From contig LNGK01000016.1 in assembly GCA_001510575.1 (NCBI GenBank), positions 1 through 64,000 on the forward strand: a DNA stretch of 64,000 nt, given 5' to 3'. The notes beneath the pieces are model-generated. The model was not told where the DNA came from, did not search any database, and worked only from the letters and a program-made list of their open reading frames with translations. Both the position numbers and the translations under genes were made by a program. Position 1 is the first letter of the stretch. Every line of letters starts with the position of its first letter. Of the stretch, positions 49,810-60,900 are shown one piece after another. Origin of the DNA: Knoxdaviesia capensis. Its lineage: Eukaryota; Ascomycota; Sordariomycetes; Microascales; Gondwanamycetaceae.

Positions 49810-50197
49810 ATCGGCGAAGATGCTCCCCAAAACGCACGAAACGAATGGGAAAAAAAAGAAAACACGGAGGAAAATTAGGTGCATGCTTCGGGACTTTGGG
49901 TTGGCCTTTTCGGTGGAGGCGGTTGCTTTACTTGGGTCTTTTTTCTTCGTTTGTTCCGGGAGTCTTTGGCGCGGGAATGGGATATTGAACGGTCACGTCT
50001 TTTTTTCATCGTGGCTCGTAAAGGAATTAGGTCCTTGCTTTCTTTTCGTGACCCTTTTTTTTCATTGATTTCGTTTCATTCAAGACCCTCTCACGCAAGT
50101 CTTCTTCACTGTGCCACCATTGGACTATAAGACAACAACACACCCGAGAGGATCAGATACCTTTTAACTATCTTTATATCCGATATAGCTAACACAT
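49810..50197. other. Convergent 3' interval HAT1 / P5C reductase gene
   Basis: 388 bp between facing stop codons, rich in T and A runs, so presumably both 3' UTRs. No separate gene is visible. Confidence 0.6.
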
Positions 50198-51296
50198 CTA
50201 GTTCAATGGCGGCGCGGCATTCGGGAACCGCGTGCCGTTGACTCCCTGCACGCCCTGGCCGAGCTGGCTCGCAACGACAGTGGCCTCACGGATAGCCCGG
50301 GCGACACTCCCGCGAACACGGCCCTCCTCCAGAACCAGCAGTCCGCCGATCGTGCATCCGCCGGGGGTGCTGACCTTGTCGCGCAGGATGGCCGGGTGCT
50401 CGCCCGCCAGCACAAGACTGGCAGCACCACGCATTGTCTGGGCGGCCATGCGCTGGGCCTCAGCGCGCGGCATGCCCATAGCGACAGCGCCATCGGCAGC
50501 AGCCTCAAGGACCAGCGCGAAGAACGCCGGGCCCGAGCCGCACAGCGACGTGCTGACGTCCATGTTGCTGGGCGGCAGGAAGGCCACCTGGCCGATGCGG
50601 GTGAAGATCCAGGTGACGAGCGCCTGGGCATCGTCGGGCAGCGGCGGCGTCGAGCTCGCAACGACGGTCATCGACTCGCGGATCAGCGACGCCGTGTTCG
50701 GCATGGCGCGCACAACCGTGCACGCCGGGTTGCCGACCATCGCCCGCAGCTGGTCGTGCGTCAGCCCCGCGCAGATGCTGATCAGCAGCTTGCCCGACAG
50801 CGCCGCGCTCAGCCCGGCCTCCTGCAGCACCTCCGCCGCCATGTACGGCTTGCACGCCAGCAGCACCACGTCGGCCTGCGCCACCGCGGCGACGTTCTGG
50901 CCCCAGCTGACACTGACGGCCGACATGTGCTCCGACAGCCCGGTCGTCACGCGGCCGGCACTTTCGGCCCGGCGCACGCAGGCCAGGAAGCGGGAGGGCA
51001 GGCGGGACGGCGTGGGGCTGGTGGAAGTTGTCGTCGAGACGGCGCCGGTCTGCATCTCCTTCAGCGAGGTCAGGATGCCGCCGAGGATGGCGATACCCAT
51101 GGTTCCTTAGGGTTAGGGTTGGTTGTTAGTGAGGGGCAGTCAATTCACCGGCGATTGAGCCGAGCGCAAGGAGTCCAACTGAATGATAAGGAAGATTCAG
51201 AGTACATGGGTTGTTTCGAGTATACATACCACAGCCAAGAACCGTCATCGTCAGTCCGTCTCCCGCGGGAGCACTGGTAGCGGCGGAAGAAGACAT
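50198..51296 (-). CDS. PRO3: Pyrroline-5-carboxylate reductase
   Basis: Exons 51296-51230 and 51105-50198 join over a 124-bp intron (GTATGT...CTAAG; branch-site candidate CTAAC) through a split Gly codon to give 324 aa. The enzyme reduces 1-pyrroline-5-carboxylate to L-proline with NAD(P)H, the last step of proline synthesis. The intron sits inside the nucleotide-binding glycine motif, reconstituted as VLGCGTMGIAILGG (about 19-32). Further family blocks are CKPYMAAEVL (about 107-116), RAMPNTA (155-161), CGSGPAFF (211-218) and the signature KVSTPGGCTIGG (about 266-277). The loop after the first Rossmann helix is longer than in bacterial ProC and Ser/Thr-rich. Start choice is supported by caccacaATGT. 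The gene is divergent from CTK3. Confidence 0.95.
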
Positions 51297-52063
51297 TGTG
51301 GTGATAGTGGGATGTCTTCCGGCAAATATAGAGCAGACGGAAGAGTTATGGAAGATAGGTAGAGAAAGGAATGAAAGTGTTCACTTCATATAGACCAAGC
51401 TGTACAAAGAGTCAAAGAAACAAGTCAATGGATTTAAGGCAAGTTTACTCTAGGATGAGAACGAAGACAAAGAATCTGCTCTAAGAAGTCTGGCAGAAGC
51501 CCACCTACAATTCCAGGCGAAGTCGGAGGTGGTTTTTGGCGGCCTTGTCTGGATGCTATCAGCACGTGACCTAACGGATGATAGTGTGCTATCATTCATT
51601 TGCTTGGATGAGAGAAGACGAGTAATACTTTCTACAAACCCAAGCAAGTTCAAGTGAAGCTATATTACTCTGGAATCCCTACCGTCATTTCATGAGAGAC
51701 GAGAGAAATCTAGGACAACACAAACGCACTCAAGTGACCGTCCAGTGATCATGATGGACATGATTTCGATGAGGGTTGGACCCTTGCCCAGTAAAAAGCT
51801 CGCTGACCTGACTAATCCTGCTCATGCAATTATCCGATCTATGCATCTAACAGGGCTTGTCCAGATTTTATCTGGAGGTCGAGACACAGCTTCATCCTAT
51901 CTTCTGTCTTTTCGGCCAACTTTTATCTCATTTAATCTCCTGAATTTGAAGAGTCTATCCTTTTCCGGTTGTGTGGCTGGCTTGAGTTGTCCCTAGATGA
52001 CCGGAAGGAAGCAACCTTGACCGACTTTCCCACACCGTCTCCGTCGCGAACGCGGTTCCGACC
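51297..52063. promoter_or_regulatory. Divergent promoter region, P5C reductase gene / CTK3
   Basis: This 767-bp interval contains CACGTGAC at 51563-51570, which is the 8-mer GTCACGTG on the other strand, the same 8-mer as in the HAT1 promoter. Small open frames here lack coding character. No TATA box was found. Confidence 0.5.
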
Positions 52064-53211
52064 ATGGCGGACCCGTTTGAAGTGCGCATGCGCTTCACGA
52101 GCCAGCTGTCCACGCTGAATGCTTCCCAAGTATCTGCTGTCAAGGCTGCACAGTATGCGCTAAGACATAAGGATATGAATGAGGACTTGCATTCGTGCAT
52201 AATTGAACAGCTGGAACAGGTACGAAAGCTTTCCTGAGCAACAGGACTCCTTCGTCCGTAGCAAACCCGCCTATGGATGGGCTGGCGGAGAGCATGGAAC
52301 ACACAGCTGACATTTCCGTCTGGACTGCTAGAACAAAAACATGAACACACGGGCCAATATCATGTACTTTATTGAGCACTTCTTGGAGATGGCCAAGAAG
52401 GATGGCCATCTGGACTATATCCGCATGATGCAGCGAGACATCCTTCGGGTCGTTGATGCGGTGACGCCGCTGAATGGCATTGGAGCCGCCAATATCAAGG
52501 TGGTTCGGAAAGTGAGTTCCTTTTTTGTCGGTTGGCGACAAAGGCGAGATTACTGACACCCTTTTTCCCTAGGTCGTGAGCGGCATGAAGCAAAAGGGCT
52601 TCCTAGAAGCCGAGACTTGCACCGAGCTGGAAGAGTACCTCCAGGCGCGAGCTTCAGACCTGTTAGGAAGTGACGATATGTCAGATGCGAAGAACGGAAT
52701 GCCATTCGACGGAAAACCGGTATACCCGCGGCCAGAGAAACGGCAACTTGAGCAGCGCATCGAAGAGGACCGGGAGCGCCACAAACGACTGCGGGAGAGC
52801 ATCTGGGCGGTATCGCAGGACCCTGGCGACAAGTCAGAGTGGCAGCGGATCTGGGAAGAGACCAGTGACATGGGAGAGGATGATTATATCCTGGCCCGGG
52901 AGGAGGCGGAGCTCCAGGAGAGCGAAGTGGCGTTGTTTTGCCCGCATTACCGTGGACGAAAGCACAAGGAGCACCAAGCGGCCCCCGAGGAGCGGGACGG
53001 GCGGTCAAAAGATGATGGGCTCGATGACAGGCTCGACGAAGACAAGGCTGAAGATGTACCCCATGGTAGGAAGGCCGATGATGACGAGTCGGACGATTCC
53101 CAAAGTGAGGATGATAGACACTCGGATAACGCGAAGATGGACGATGATCAGTCAGAGGATGACCGGAGATCGGAAGAGCGCATAGAAGACTCGAAAATGG
53201 ACGAGACTTAG
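52064..53211 (+). CDS. CTK3: CTD kinase I gamma subunit (Ctk3)
   Basis: Exons 52064-52219, 52332-52511 and 52573-53211 encode 324 aa; all junctions are phase 0 with gtacga/gctag and gtgagt/cctag splice sites. Ctk3 is a subunit of the kinase complex that phosphorylates Ser2 of the RNA polymerase II C-terminal domain during elongation. The N-terminal domain (about 1-140), a CID-like helical fold, is distinctive: DPFEVRMRFTSQL, KAAQYALRHKDMNEDLHSC, NTRANIMYFIEHFLEMAKKDG. A charged helical part (about 165-235) follows. The C-terminal about 70 residues are Asp/Ser/Arg-rich with two SEDDR(H/R)S units and are probably disordered. The start has a good context (ccgaccATGG). It is convergent with the bL12 gene. 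Confidence 0.93.
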
Positions 53212-53595
53212 GATGTGGGAATTGATAATGGACAACTCCAGTATGCCTAGCTCCCCGCTCATATTCTTGACTGGCGTTTCTTCCATTGGGTCTGGCGTTT
53301 GGAATTCATTTCACTTTTATACCCCCCAAATATATCACGGACGAAATTCGCAGTTTTCTTCACAATTGATATTAACAGTGTCTAAACAGAAACCGAGAGA
53401 AACGAAATGTATAATATGTTACATAGCTTTTGTACATGCCAGACTGAACACTGTATATATATCCTACCATGCACCCAACAACCACAGCGAAGCTAGCAGA
53501 GAAAACAGGGAAGAACAGCAGAGGAGAGGTATTGCAGAGAGAAGACACACTGATAGACAGAAGATGCTAGTCTGAGAGAGCCGATTCGGGTGTGT
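53212..53595. other. Convergent 3' interval CTK3 / mitochondrial bL12 gene
   Basis: 384 bp between facing stop codons, AT-richer than the flanks; presumed 3' UTRs. No other feature seen. Confidence 0.6.
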
Positions 53596-54259
53596 TTACT
53601 CCATGGCGACCTCGGCACCCAGCTCCTTCATCAGGGCGATGATCTTCTCGGCGTCGTCCTTGGGCACGTTCTCCTTCATCTGCTTGGGGGCGCTCTCGAC
53701 GAACTTCTTGCTCTCAACCAAGCTGAGACCGAGCAGGTTCTTCACCTCCTTGATGACCTTGGGCTTGGAGGCAGCATCGAACGACATCAGCTTCAGTGTG
53801 AACACGCTCTTCTCGGCGGGGGCCGGCGCGGCCTCATCAGGCTCCTCGGCAGCAGCAGCAGCACCAGCACCGCCGGCGGGGCCAGCAACGAAGCCACCCA
53901 TGGGCATATCGGGGATGTTGAGTCGCGACTGGATTGGAGGAGATCCGGGAGCGGACCGGGTTAGCAAGGAAAGAGACCAACCACACCGATAGAGAGACGC
54001 GGACGGATTCTGGTCCCTAACGCGGACACGGGATGAAACGCACCTTCAGGCTCGACACCAGGTCAGCAGTCTCCAGCAGGGTCAGCTGGCTGATTTGATC
54101 GACAATGGCGGCAATCTTGGGATTCGCGACGGCGGCATCGGCCGAGTTCCATCTCCGCGAGCCGGCGAGCGCTCTCGGGACTGACGAGGCACGCAGCGGC
54201 GCAGCAGCAGAGAGCTGGCGAGCACAGCGCTGAGCTGCGTACCGAGCGGATAACGACAT
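53596..54259 (-). CDS. MNP1: Mitochondrial large-subunit ribosomal protein bL12 (L7/L12)
   Basis: Exons 54259-54044 and 53928-53596 (115-bp intron, GTGCGT...TCCAG, phase 0) encode 182 aa. The protein forms the stalk of the mitochondrial ribosome that recruits translation factors. Residues 1-45 are Arg/Ala/Ser-rich without acidic residues before Asp41, a typical matrix-targeting presequence with likely cleavage after the RRW region. The N-terminal dimerisation domain follows (IAAIVDQISQLTLLETADLV), then an Ala/Gly/Pro hinge (about 85-110). The C-terminal domain runs from EKSVFTLKL through KVIKEVKNLLGLSLVESKKFVE to the stop. It shares a promoter region with MDN1, another ribosome-related gene. 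Confidence 0.95.
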
Positions 54260-54932
54260 GGCGAAAAGAGGAGAGGGGGAGAACGTTTACAAGGAGCTTG
54301 TCGAGAGTCACGAGCGACTTTGAGGATCAGGGGACACGCAACAGAAAGCGAGACACGCAAAAGAAAAATCAGGCCGCGAAGAGGCAGAAAATGAAGTGGA
54401 TGGACGGATTTGGAACACGCCGAGATGCACGGAATGGGATCTCGATCTCGAGACGAATTGGCGTCGTTGGAAACTGGATGGACGTGAATGACGGGGAGAG
54501 AAAAAAAAACGTGCGTGAGTGGTAAGATTTTCGAGCTTCAGAATCGCGAAGGAAGAAATCTCGAAAAAAGCAAAATTTCAATGGCAGAGTTGATTGGTCC
54601 GGGAAATCATTGGCTCTTCCAGGAGCAAAGACGGTGTCAATTCTTGGTACGTGTGAATGTCAGTTTGCAAAGTTTGCACAGGGGGGATAGATCAATTGGC
54701 ACATGTCGCGGCCCCACCATCAAATTCAAATGTCAAAAAAAAAAAAAAAAGGAAAACTCGACTTAATAAATTTTGGGGCAGCGAAAAAAAACTGACTTCA
54801 CCTCTCTATATTTCTTCTTCCTCACACCTTTTCACCTCCATATCCTTTTCCCTCACATTTTTCTCTCTATACCTCCGAATCCCCCAATCTTCGAGATCTG
54901 TCCACGATCTCCCCAATCTTCAGGCCTTCGCC
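54260..54932. promoter_or_regulatory. Divergent promoter region, mitochondrial bL12 gene / MDN1
   Basis: In this 673-bp interval two ATTGG sequences (inverted CCAAT boxes) lie 16 bp apart at 54593-54597 and 54609-54613. A 16-base A run is at 54735-54750, and a pyrimidine-rich tract (about 54800-54900) leads up to the MDN1 start. Both genes serve ribosomes, so shared control is plausible but not shown. Confidence 0.5.
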
Positions 54933-57900
54933 ATGGCCGCCGTGGACATTTCTCTCCCCGTGTCCCGACTTCTGGCCGACGACCAAAGCCTGGCGCTGCT
55001 GCCAGCCGAGCTTCTCCAGATAATCCAAACAAGCCCGCAACTGCCTGGGTCCCTGGGCATTCTGGAAGCTGTAACCAGAGCGGCATTGCAACCGCGCGCA
55101 ACTGATGCGCTGTTTGTGCACTTTGAAGCTGTGTTTGCCCATGTTTGTGCCCGGTGGATCGAGGCCGAGCCGGCCCGCACGGCCCCGGAGCTTGTGATAT
55201 CGGCGTTTGCCCGGGTTCTGCCGTTCTCGCCGGCCCTGTCAGTGCTTCTCGAGCATTTCCTTTTCGAGGTGCCTTCTCAGTCTACTTCCCCGCAAATAGA
55301 ATCTCTGATCACTTCGTCAAGCCCTTCTTCATCTTCCTCCACCGCCGCCGCTCTTCTTCTGGCGGCCTGGCGCCTCAACAACTTCGACCAGCGAACTTAC
55401 GGTCAGCTGGTTTCCTCTGCTTTTCTTCAATCACTTTTTAGCCACGAGTCTCCTGTAGTGCGGTACCTTGCCATCCGTGTGTTTTGCCAGCTTCTTCATG
55501 CCTCAGACGCCAAACTTGAAGCTCTGATTGCCGAGCATGTCGGCTCTGAAGATATCCTGACCGGCGACTTTGACGGTGTCGACATCGACTATGGCTTCCT
55601 CACTCTTTTTGAACGGGCTAGAGCCGACTCTGTGGCGAAACGGCTCGCATCTGCCACTTCTCTCGATTCTGATTCGGTTCTCGAACTCATTCATGTCTCT
55701 TCCCAGTCTCTCAGCCCGATGGTGGTGACGTATGGGAGTGCCATGCTCCCGCGGCCACGTGCCCTAAAGTCCTTCTCAAATTCGTCTTCCTCAACCTCTC
55801 CTTCCTCTCCTTTGATTCTTACCCAAACCACCCAGACCAACCTTGAAAGCCTTGCGCGCTTGTTACAGTCTCCCGGCTCAATTCTGCTGCAGGGCCTCCC
55901 TGGCTCTGGCAAGACCGCCTTGGTCCGCCATATCGCTGAGGATCTCGGCATGTACTCCGACATGGTGACACTGCATCTGAATGAACAGACCGACGCCAAG
56001 ATGCTGATCGGCCTCTACTCGACCGATACTAAGCCCGGAACCTTTTCGTGGCGGCCTGGAGTTCTGACTACCGCTGTCAAACAGGGCCGCTGGGTGTTGA
56101 TTGAGGACATCGACCGTGCGCCGTCGGAGGTCATCAGCACGCTGCTGCCTCTGATTGAGAGAGGCGAACTTCTGATCCCTAACCGCAACGAGCGTATCCA
56201 GGCCTCCAACTCGTTCCGTCTCTTCGCCACCATTCGAACTTCACGTGGTATGAACGGCAGAGAGACTACCCCTGTTCTGCTCGGTCACCGATTCTGGAAC
56301 GCCATGAATATGCAGCAACTATCTGACTCTGAGATCCAGGATGTCATCGTCGGCCTCTTCCCCATTCTTCGGAAGCTGCTTCCAATTATCCTCGCCGTCT
56401 ACACCAGCTTGACCCGCGCCGCCAGTTCCGCTGCCGTCGTGTCTTCCAGCCGTGGCATGTTGAGACAGCTGAGCATGCGCGATCTGCTCAAGTGGTGCCG
56501 GAGACTCTCCCAACTGCTTGTTAGTGCCGGATGTCTTACCGGTGCCGAGCCAATCTCCGAGTCTACCCGGACCAGCATGTTCCAAGAAGCCATGGACTGC
56601 TTTGTTGGCCACCTGCCGGACTCGAAGGCCAAGAACGACCTCATCATGGCCATTGGACGAGACATGCACATGTCAAACGAGGTGTCCGACCACTTTCTCA
56701 CCCTCTACGTACCAACGCTTTTTGATGTTCCAGGCGAGGAGTTCCGGATCGGTCGCACGTCCCTCCCGAAGCGCAAGGCCCTGTCTTCATCTGCGAAGGC
56801 CATGTCTAGACGGCCATTTGCGAATACAGCACATTCGAAGCGACTCCTCGAGCAGATCTCGGTTTCTGTCCGCCACCGCGAGCCCGTTCTTCTCGTCGGA
56901 GAGACCGGCATTGGAAAGACCACCGTTGTGCAACAACTCTCCAGCTCGCTTGGCCACAAGCTCACCGCCATCAACTTGTCCCAGCAGAGCGAAGTCGGCG
57001 ATCTCCTGGGCGGCTTCAAGCCGGTCAACACCCGCAGTCTCGCTATGCCCCTGAAAGAAGAATTCGACGACCTGTTTGACGAAACTGGCATATCTCGGTC
57101 GAAGAACCAGGCTTACTTGGAGAAGTTGGGAAAGTTCTTTGCCAAGGGGCAGTGGCAGCGCGTGTCCAAGCTGTGGGGCGAAGCGCCCAAGATGTTCCGC
57201 AAGATTCTTGGTGATCTTGCCCAGCGCCAGGAACAGCAGCAGAACGGCGATGTGCGCGATGCCGACGGAAAGGCGGTGAAGCGCCGCCGGCTTGCGTCTA
57301 ACCTGCAGTCACTCACCAATCTGGAGCCTCGATGGGATGCGTTTGAGAAGAAGCTGGCCCAGTTTGACATGCAGCTTGCCGCAGCGGCATCGGGAGCGTT
57401 TGCATTCTCGTTTGTTGAGGGCAACATCATCAAGGCCGTGCGCAACGGCGACTGGGTGCTTCTCGACGAAATCAATCTTGCCTCCGCCGATACACTAGAG
57501 AGCATTGCCGACCTTCTCACCGGTGCCGACGAGCCCGCGTCGATTCTCCTTTCCGAAACCGGTGATATTGAGCGAATCAAGGCTCACCCCAACTTCCGGA
57601 TCTTTGCAGCCATGAACCCCGCGACGGATGTCGGCAAACGCGACCTCCCCATCGGCATCCGGTCCCGGTTCACCGAGATCTTCGTCAACAGCCCCGACCG
57701 CGACCACAAGGACCTGCTCGAGATTGTCAAGAGCTACCTCAAACCTTCCAGCGGCAAGGACGAACAAGCGGCTGACGATATCACGCGGCTGTACATCAAC
57801 ACCAAGGCGATGGCCGACGAAAAACGCATCGTCGACGGTGCCAACGAGGTCCCCCACTTCAGTTTGCGCACGCTCACTCGAGTGCTTGACTACGTCACGC

Positions 57901-60900
57901 ATGTGGCCCCGATGTATGGTCTGCGCCGGGCTCTATACGAAGGCTTCTCGATGGGCTTCTTGACCCACCTCAACGGCGACTCCGAAAAACTGCTGGTTCC
58001 GCTGATCTTCCACCACCTGTTCGGGCGGAATCTGAATGCCAAGTCTCTGCTCTCGCAGCAGCCCAAACAGCCCACCGACGGCCGCCAGTACGTTAAGTTC
58101 AGCAATTCCAACCGCGACCGCCACTACTGGCTTGTGTGTGGCCACGACGAGCCGGTAATCCGCGAGGACTACATCATCACCTCATCGGTTGAGCGCAACC
58201 TCCTCAACCTGGTCCGAGCAACATCGACACGGCGGTACCCCATTCTCATCCAGGGTCCGACGTCGGCAGGAAAGACTAGTATGATCGAGTATCTCGCCAA
58301 CTTTAGCGGAAACCGGTTCGTCAGAATCAACAACCACGAGCACACCGATCTTCAGGAGTACCTCGGCACGTATGTGTCCGATAGCGAGGGCAAGCTCAGC
58401 TTCCAGGAGGGTCTTTTGGTGCAGGCCATGCGCAATGGCTACTGGATTGTGCTGGACGAACTCAACCTTGCGCCAACCGATGTTCTCGAGGCTCTGAACC
58501 GACTTCTTGACGATAACCGCGAGCTGCTGATTCCCGAGACGCAGGAGATCGTCAAGCCGCACGAGAACTTTATGCTCTTCGCCACTCAAAACCCGCCTGG
58601 ACTCTATGGCGGACGTAAGGTGCTGTCTCGGGCCTTCCGTAACCGATTCCTCGAGCTGCACTTTGACGATATCCCCGAGGACGAGCTGGAGGCGATTCTG
58701 CAGCGCCGTAGCAAGACAACCGCCCCGTCCGACTGCCGCCGCATCGTTAATGTGTACAAAGAGCTGTCGCGACTTCGTCAAACTACCCGACTGTTTGAGC
58801 AAAAGGACAGCTTCGCTACACTGCGTGATCTCTTCCGCTGGGCCCTCCGTGACGCCGACTCGCGCGAGCAGATTGCTGCGAATGGCTTCATGCTGCTTGC
58901 TGAGCGTGTTCGCAACGCAGATGAACGCGATTCTGTGCGCGGAGTGATCGAGAAGGAGTTCAAGGTCAAGATCGACGTTGACGAGCTGTACAGCGCCTCT
59001 TATTCGTCTGCTCTGCGCGCGTTTCACCGACAGACGAACGCTCAGGGTGTGGTGTGGACCAGTGCCATGCGCCGGTTGTACGTGCTGGTCTCAGAAGCTT
59101 TGAAGAATCGCGAGCCGGTGCTGTTGGTTGGCGAGACTGGATGCGGAAAGACAACCGTGTGCCAGCTGCTAAGTGAGGCGCTGGGAACGCAACTGCACAT
59201 TGTGAACGCCCACCAGAACACCGAGACCGGAGATATCATCGGATCCCAGCGACCGGTGCGAAACCGCCAGGCGGTGCTGGATGCTCTGGAGACCGAGCTC
59301 AAGACTGTGCTGACTGCCATCGGCGAAGACTGCTCCGAGGACGATGTCGACGAGCTCATTGCCACCTACCAAGGCCTTCCACACTCCAAAGCTGCGACGA
59401 TTGCTCCAGCTGACCGCGACTCGATCGCTGCCAACATCACACGCAGCCGGGCGCTCTTCGAATGGGCTGACGGAAGCTTGGTCCAGGCCATGCGAACCGG
59501 CCAGTTTTTCCTCCTTGACGAGATTTCCCTGGCAGACGACTCGGTGCTCGAGCGCCTGAACTCCGTCCTGGAACCCCAGCGCACGATTCTCCTTGCCGAG
59601 AAGGGCGGCGCCGACAACTCATTCATCACCGCCGCCGATGGCTTCCAGTTCTTTGCGACGATGAACCCCGGCGGCGACTTTGGCAAGAAGGAGCTGTCCC
59701 CGGCGCTGCGGAACCGATTCACCGAGATCTGGGTGCCGGCGCTGTCGAGCCGGGATGACATCCTCAGCATTGTCACACAGAAACTTGTGCCAGATGCGCG
59801 CAAGGTGGCGGAGGTGGTGGTGGACTTCTCGGCGTGGTTTGCGGCCACGTTTCGGTCGTCGATGGCCAGTGCTGCTGCTGCTTCCGCGGCCCCGGTGTTT
59901 TCGATCCGTGAAGTTCTCGTGTGGGTCAACTTCATCAACCAGTTTCCCGACCGTAAGGATCTGGTTTCGGCGGTAGTGCACGGAGCAGCTACAGTCTTCA
60001 TCGATGGCCTAGGTGCAAACCCGTCGGCCATGGTTGCGCTGGATGCGGCGTCGCTGGAACCGCAACGGATGCGGTGTCTTGAGAAGCTGGGCAGTCTCCT
60101 CCGGTCCGACTCAGTCGCAACTCTGTACAACGCCCACCCAACCCTTGCCCTGACCGCCTCGTCGCTGTCGATCGGCGGATTCTCTGTCCCGCGACTCTCC
60201 GACGCCGACGCCAGCGCCGACTTTGCCTTCCATGCCCCGACCACGCGGCTCAACACCATGCGTGTGGTCCGCGCTCTCCAGATGCGCAAGCCGATTCTCC
60301 TGGAGGGAAGTCCCGGTGTGGGCAAAACCACGATGGTGGCAGCGCTCGCCAAGGCGTGCGGCCAGTCGCTGACACGCATCAACCTCAGCGACCAAACCGA
60401 CCTGATGGACCTGTTCGGCACAGATGTCCCCGTTGAGGGCGCCGAGGCCGGCCACTTCGCGTGGCGTGACGCGCCGTTCCTGTCGGCCATGCAGAAGGGC
60501 GAGTGGGTGCTCCTCGACGAAATGAATCTGGCGTCGCAGTCGGTGCTGGAAGGACTGAACGCGTGCTTGGACCACCGGGGCGAAGTGTACGTGTCGGAGC
60601 TGGACCGCGTGTTCCACCGCCACCCAGACTTCCGGCTCTTTGCCGCGCAGAACCCGCACCACCAAGGCGGAGGCCGCAAGGGCCTGCCGGCGTCATTTGT
60701 GAACCGCTTCATCGTGGTGTACGCGGACGCCTTCTCGGCTGCCGATTTGGAGATCATTGCTGGGCACAGCTACCCGAACATCGACGCGGATGTGGTGTCG
60801 AAGTTGATCCGCTTCATATCCGCGATCGACCGCAAAGTCGTGCGTGACAAGGCGTTTGGCGCTGTGGGTGGCCCGTGGGAGTTCAACTTGCGTGATATCC

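Noticed and set aside
50232..51280. Plus-strand frames of about 290 codons over the P5C reductase gene
   Set aside because: Antisense shadows; the minus-strand product carries all reductase motifs.
54657..54932. 92-codon N-terminal extension of midasin
   Set aside because: The extra codons translate an A run and a pyrimidine-rich leader; the family-like N terminus and good start context are at 54933.
59366..60757. 463-codon minus-strand frame opposite MDN1
   Set aside because: Antisense shadow of AAA modules 4-5.
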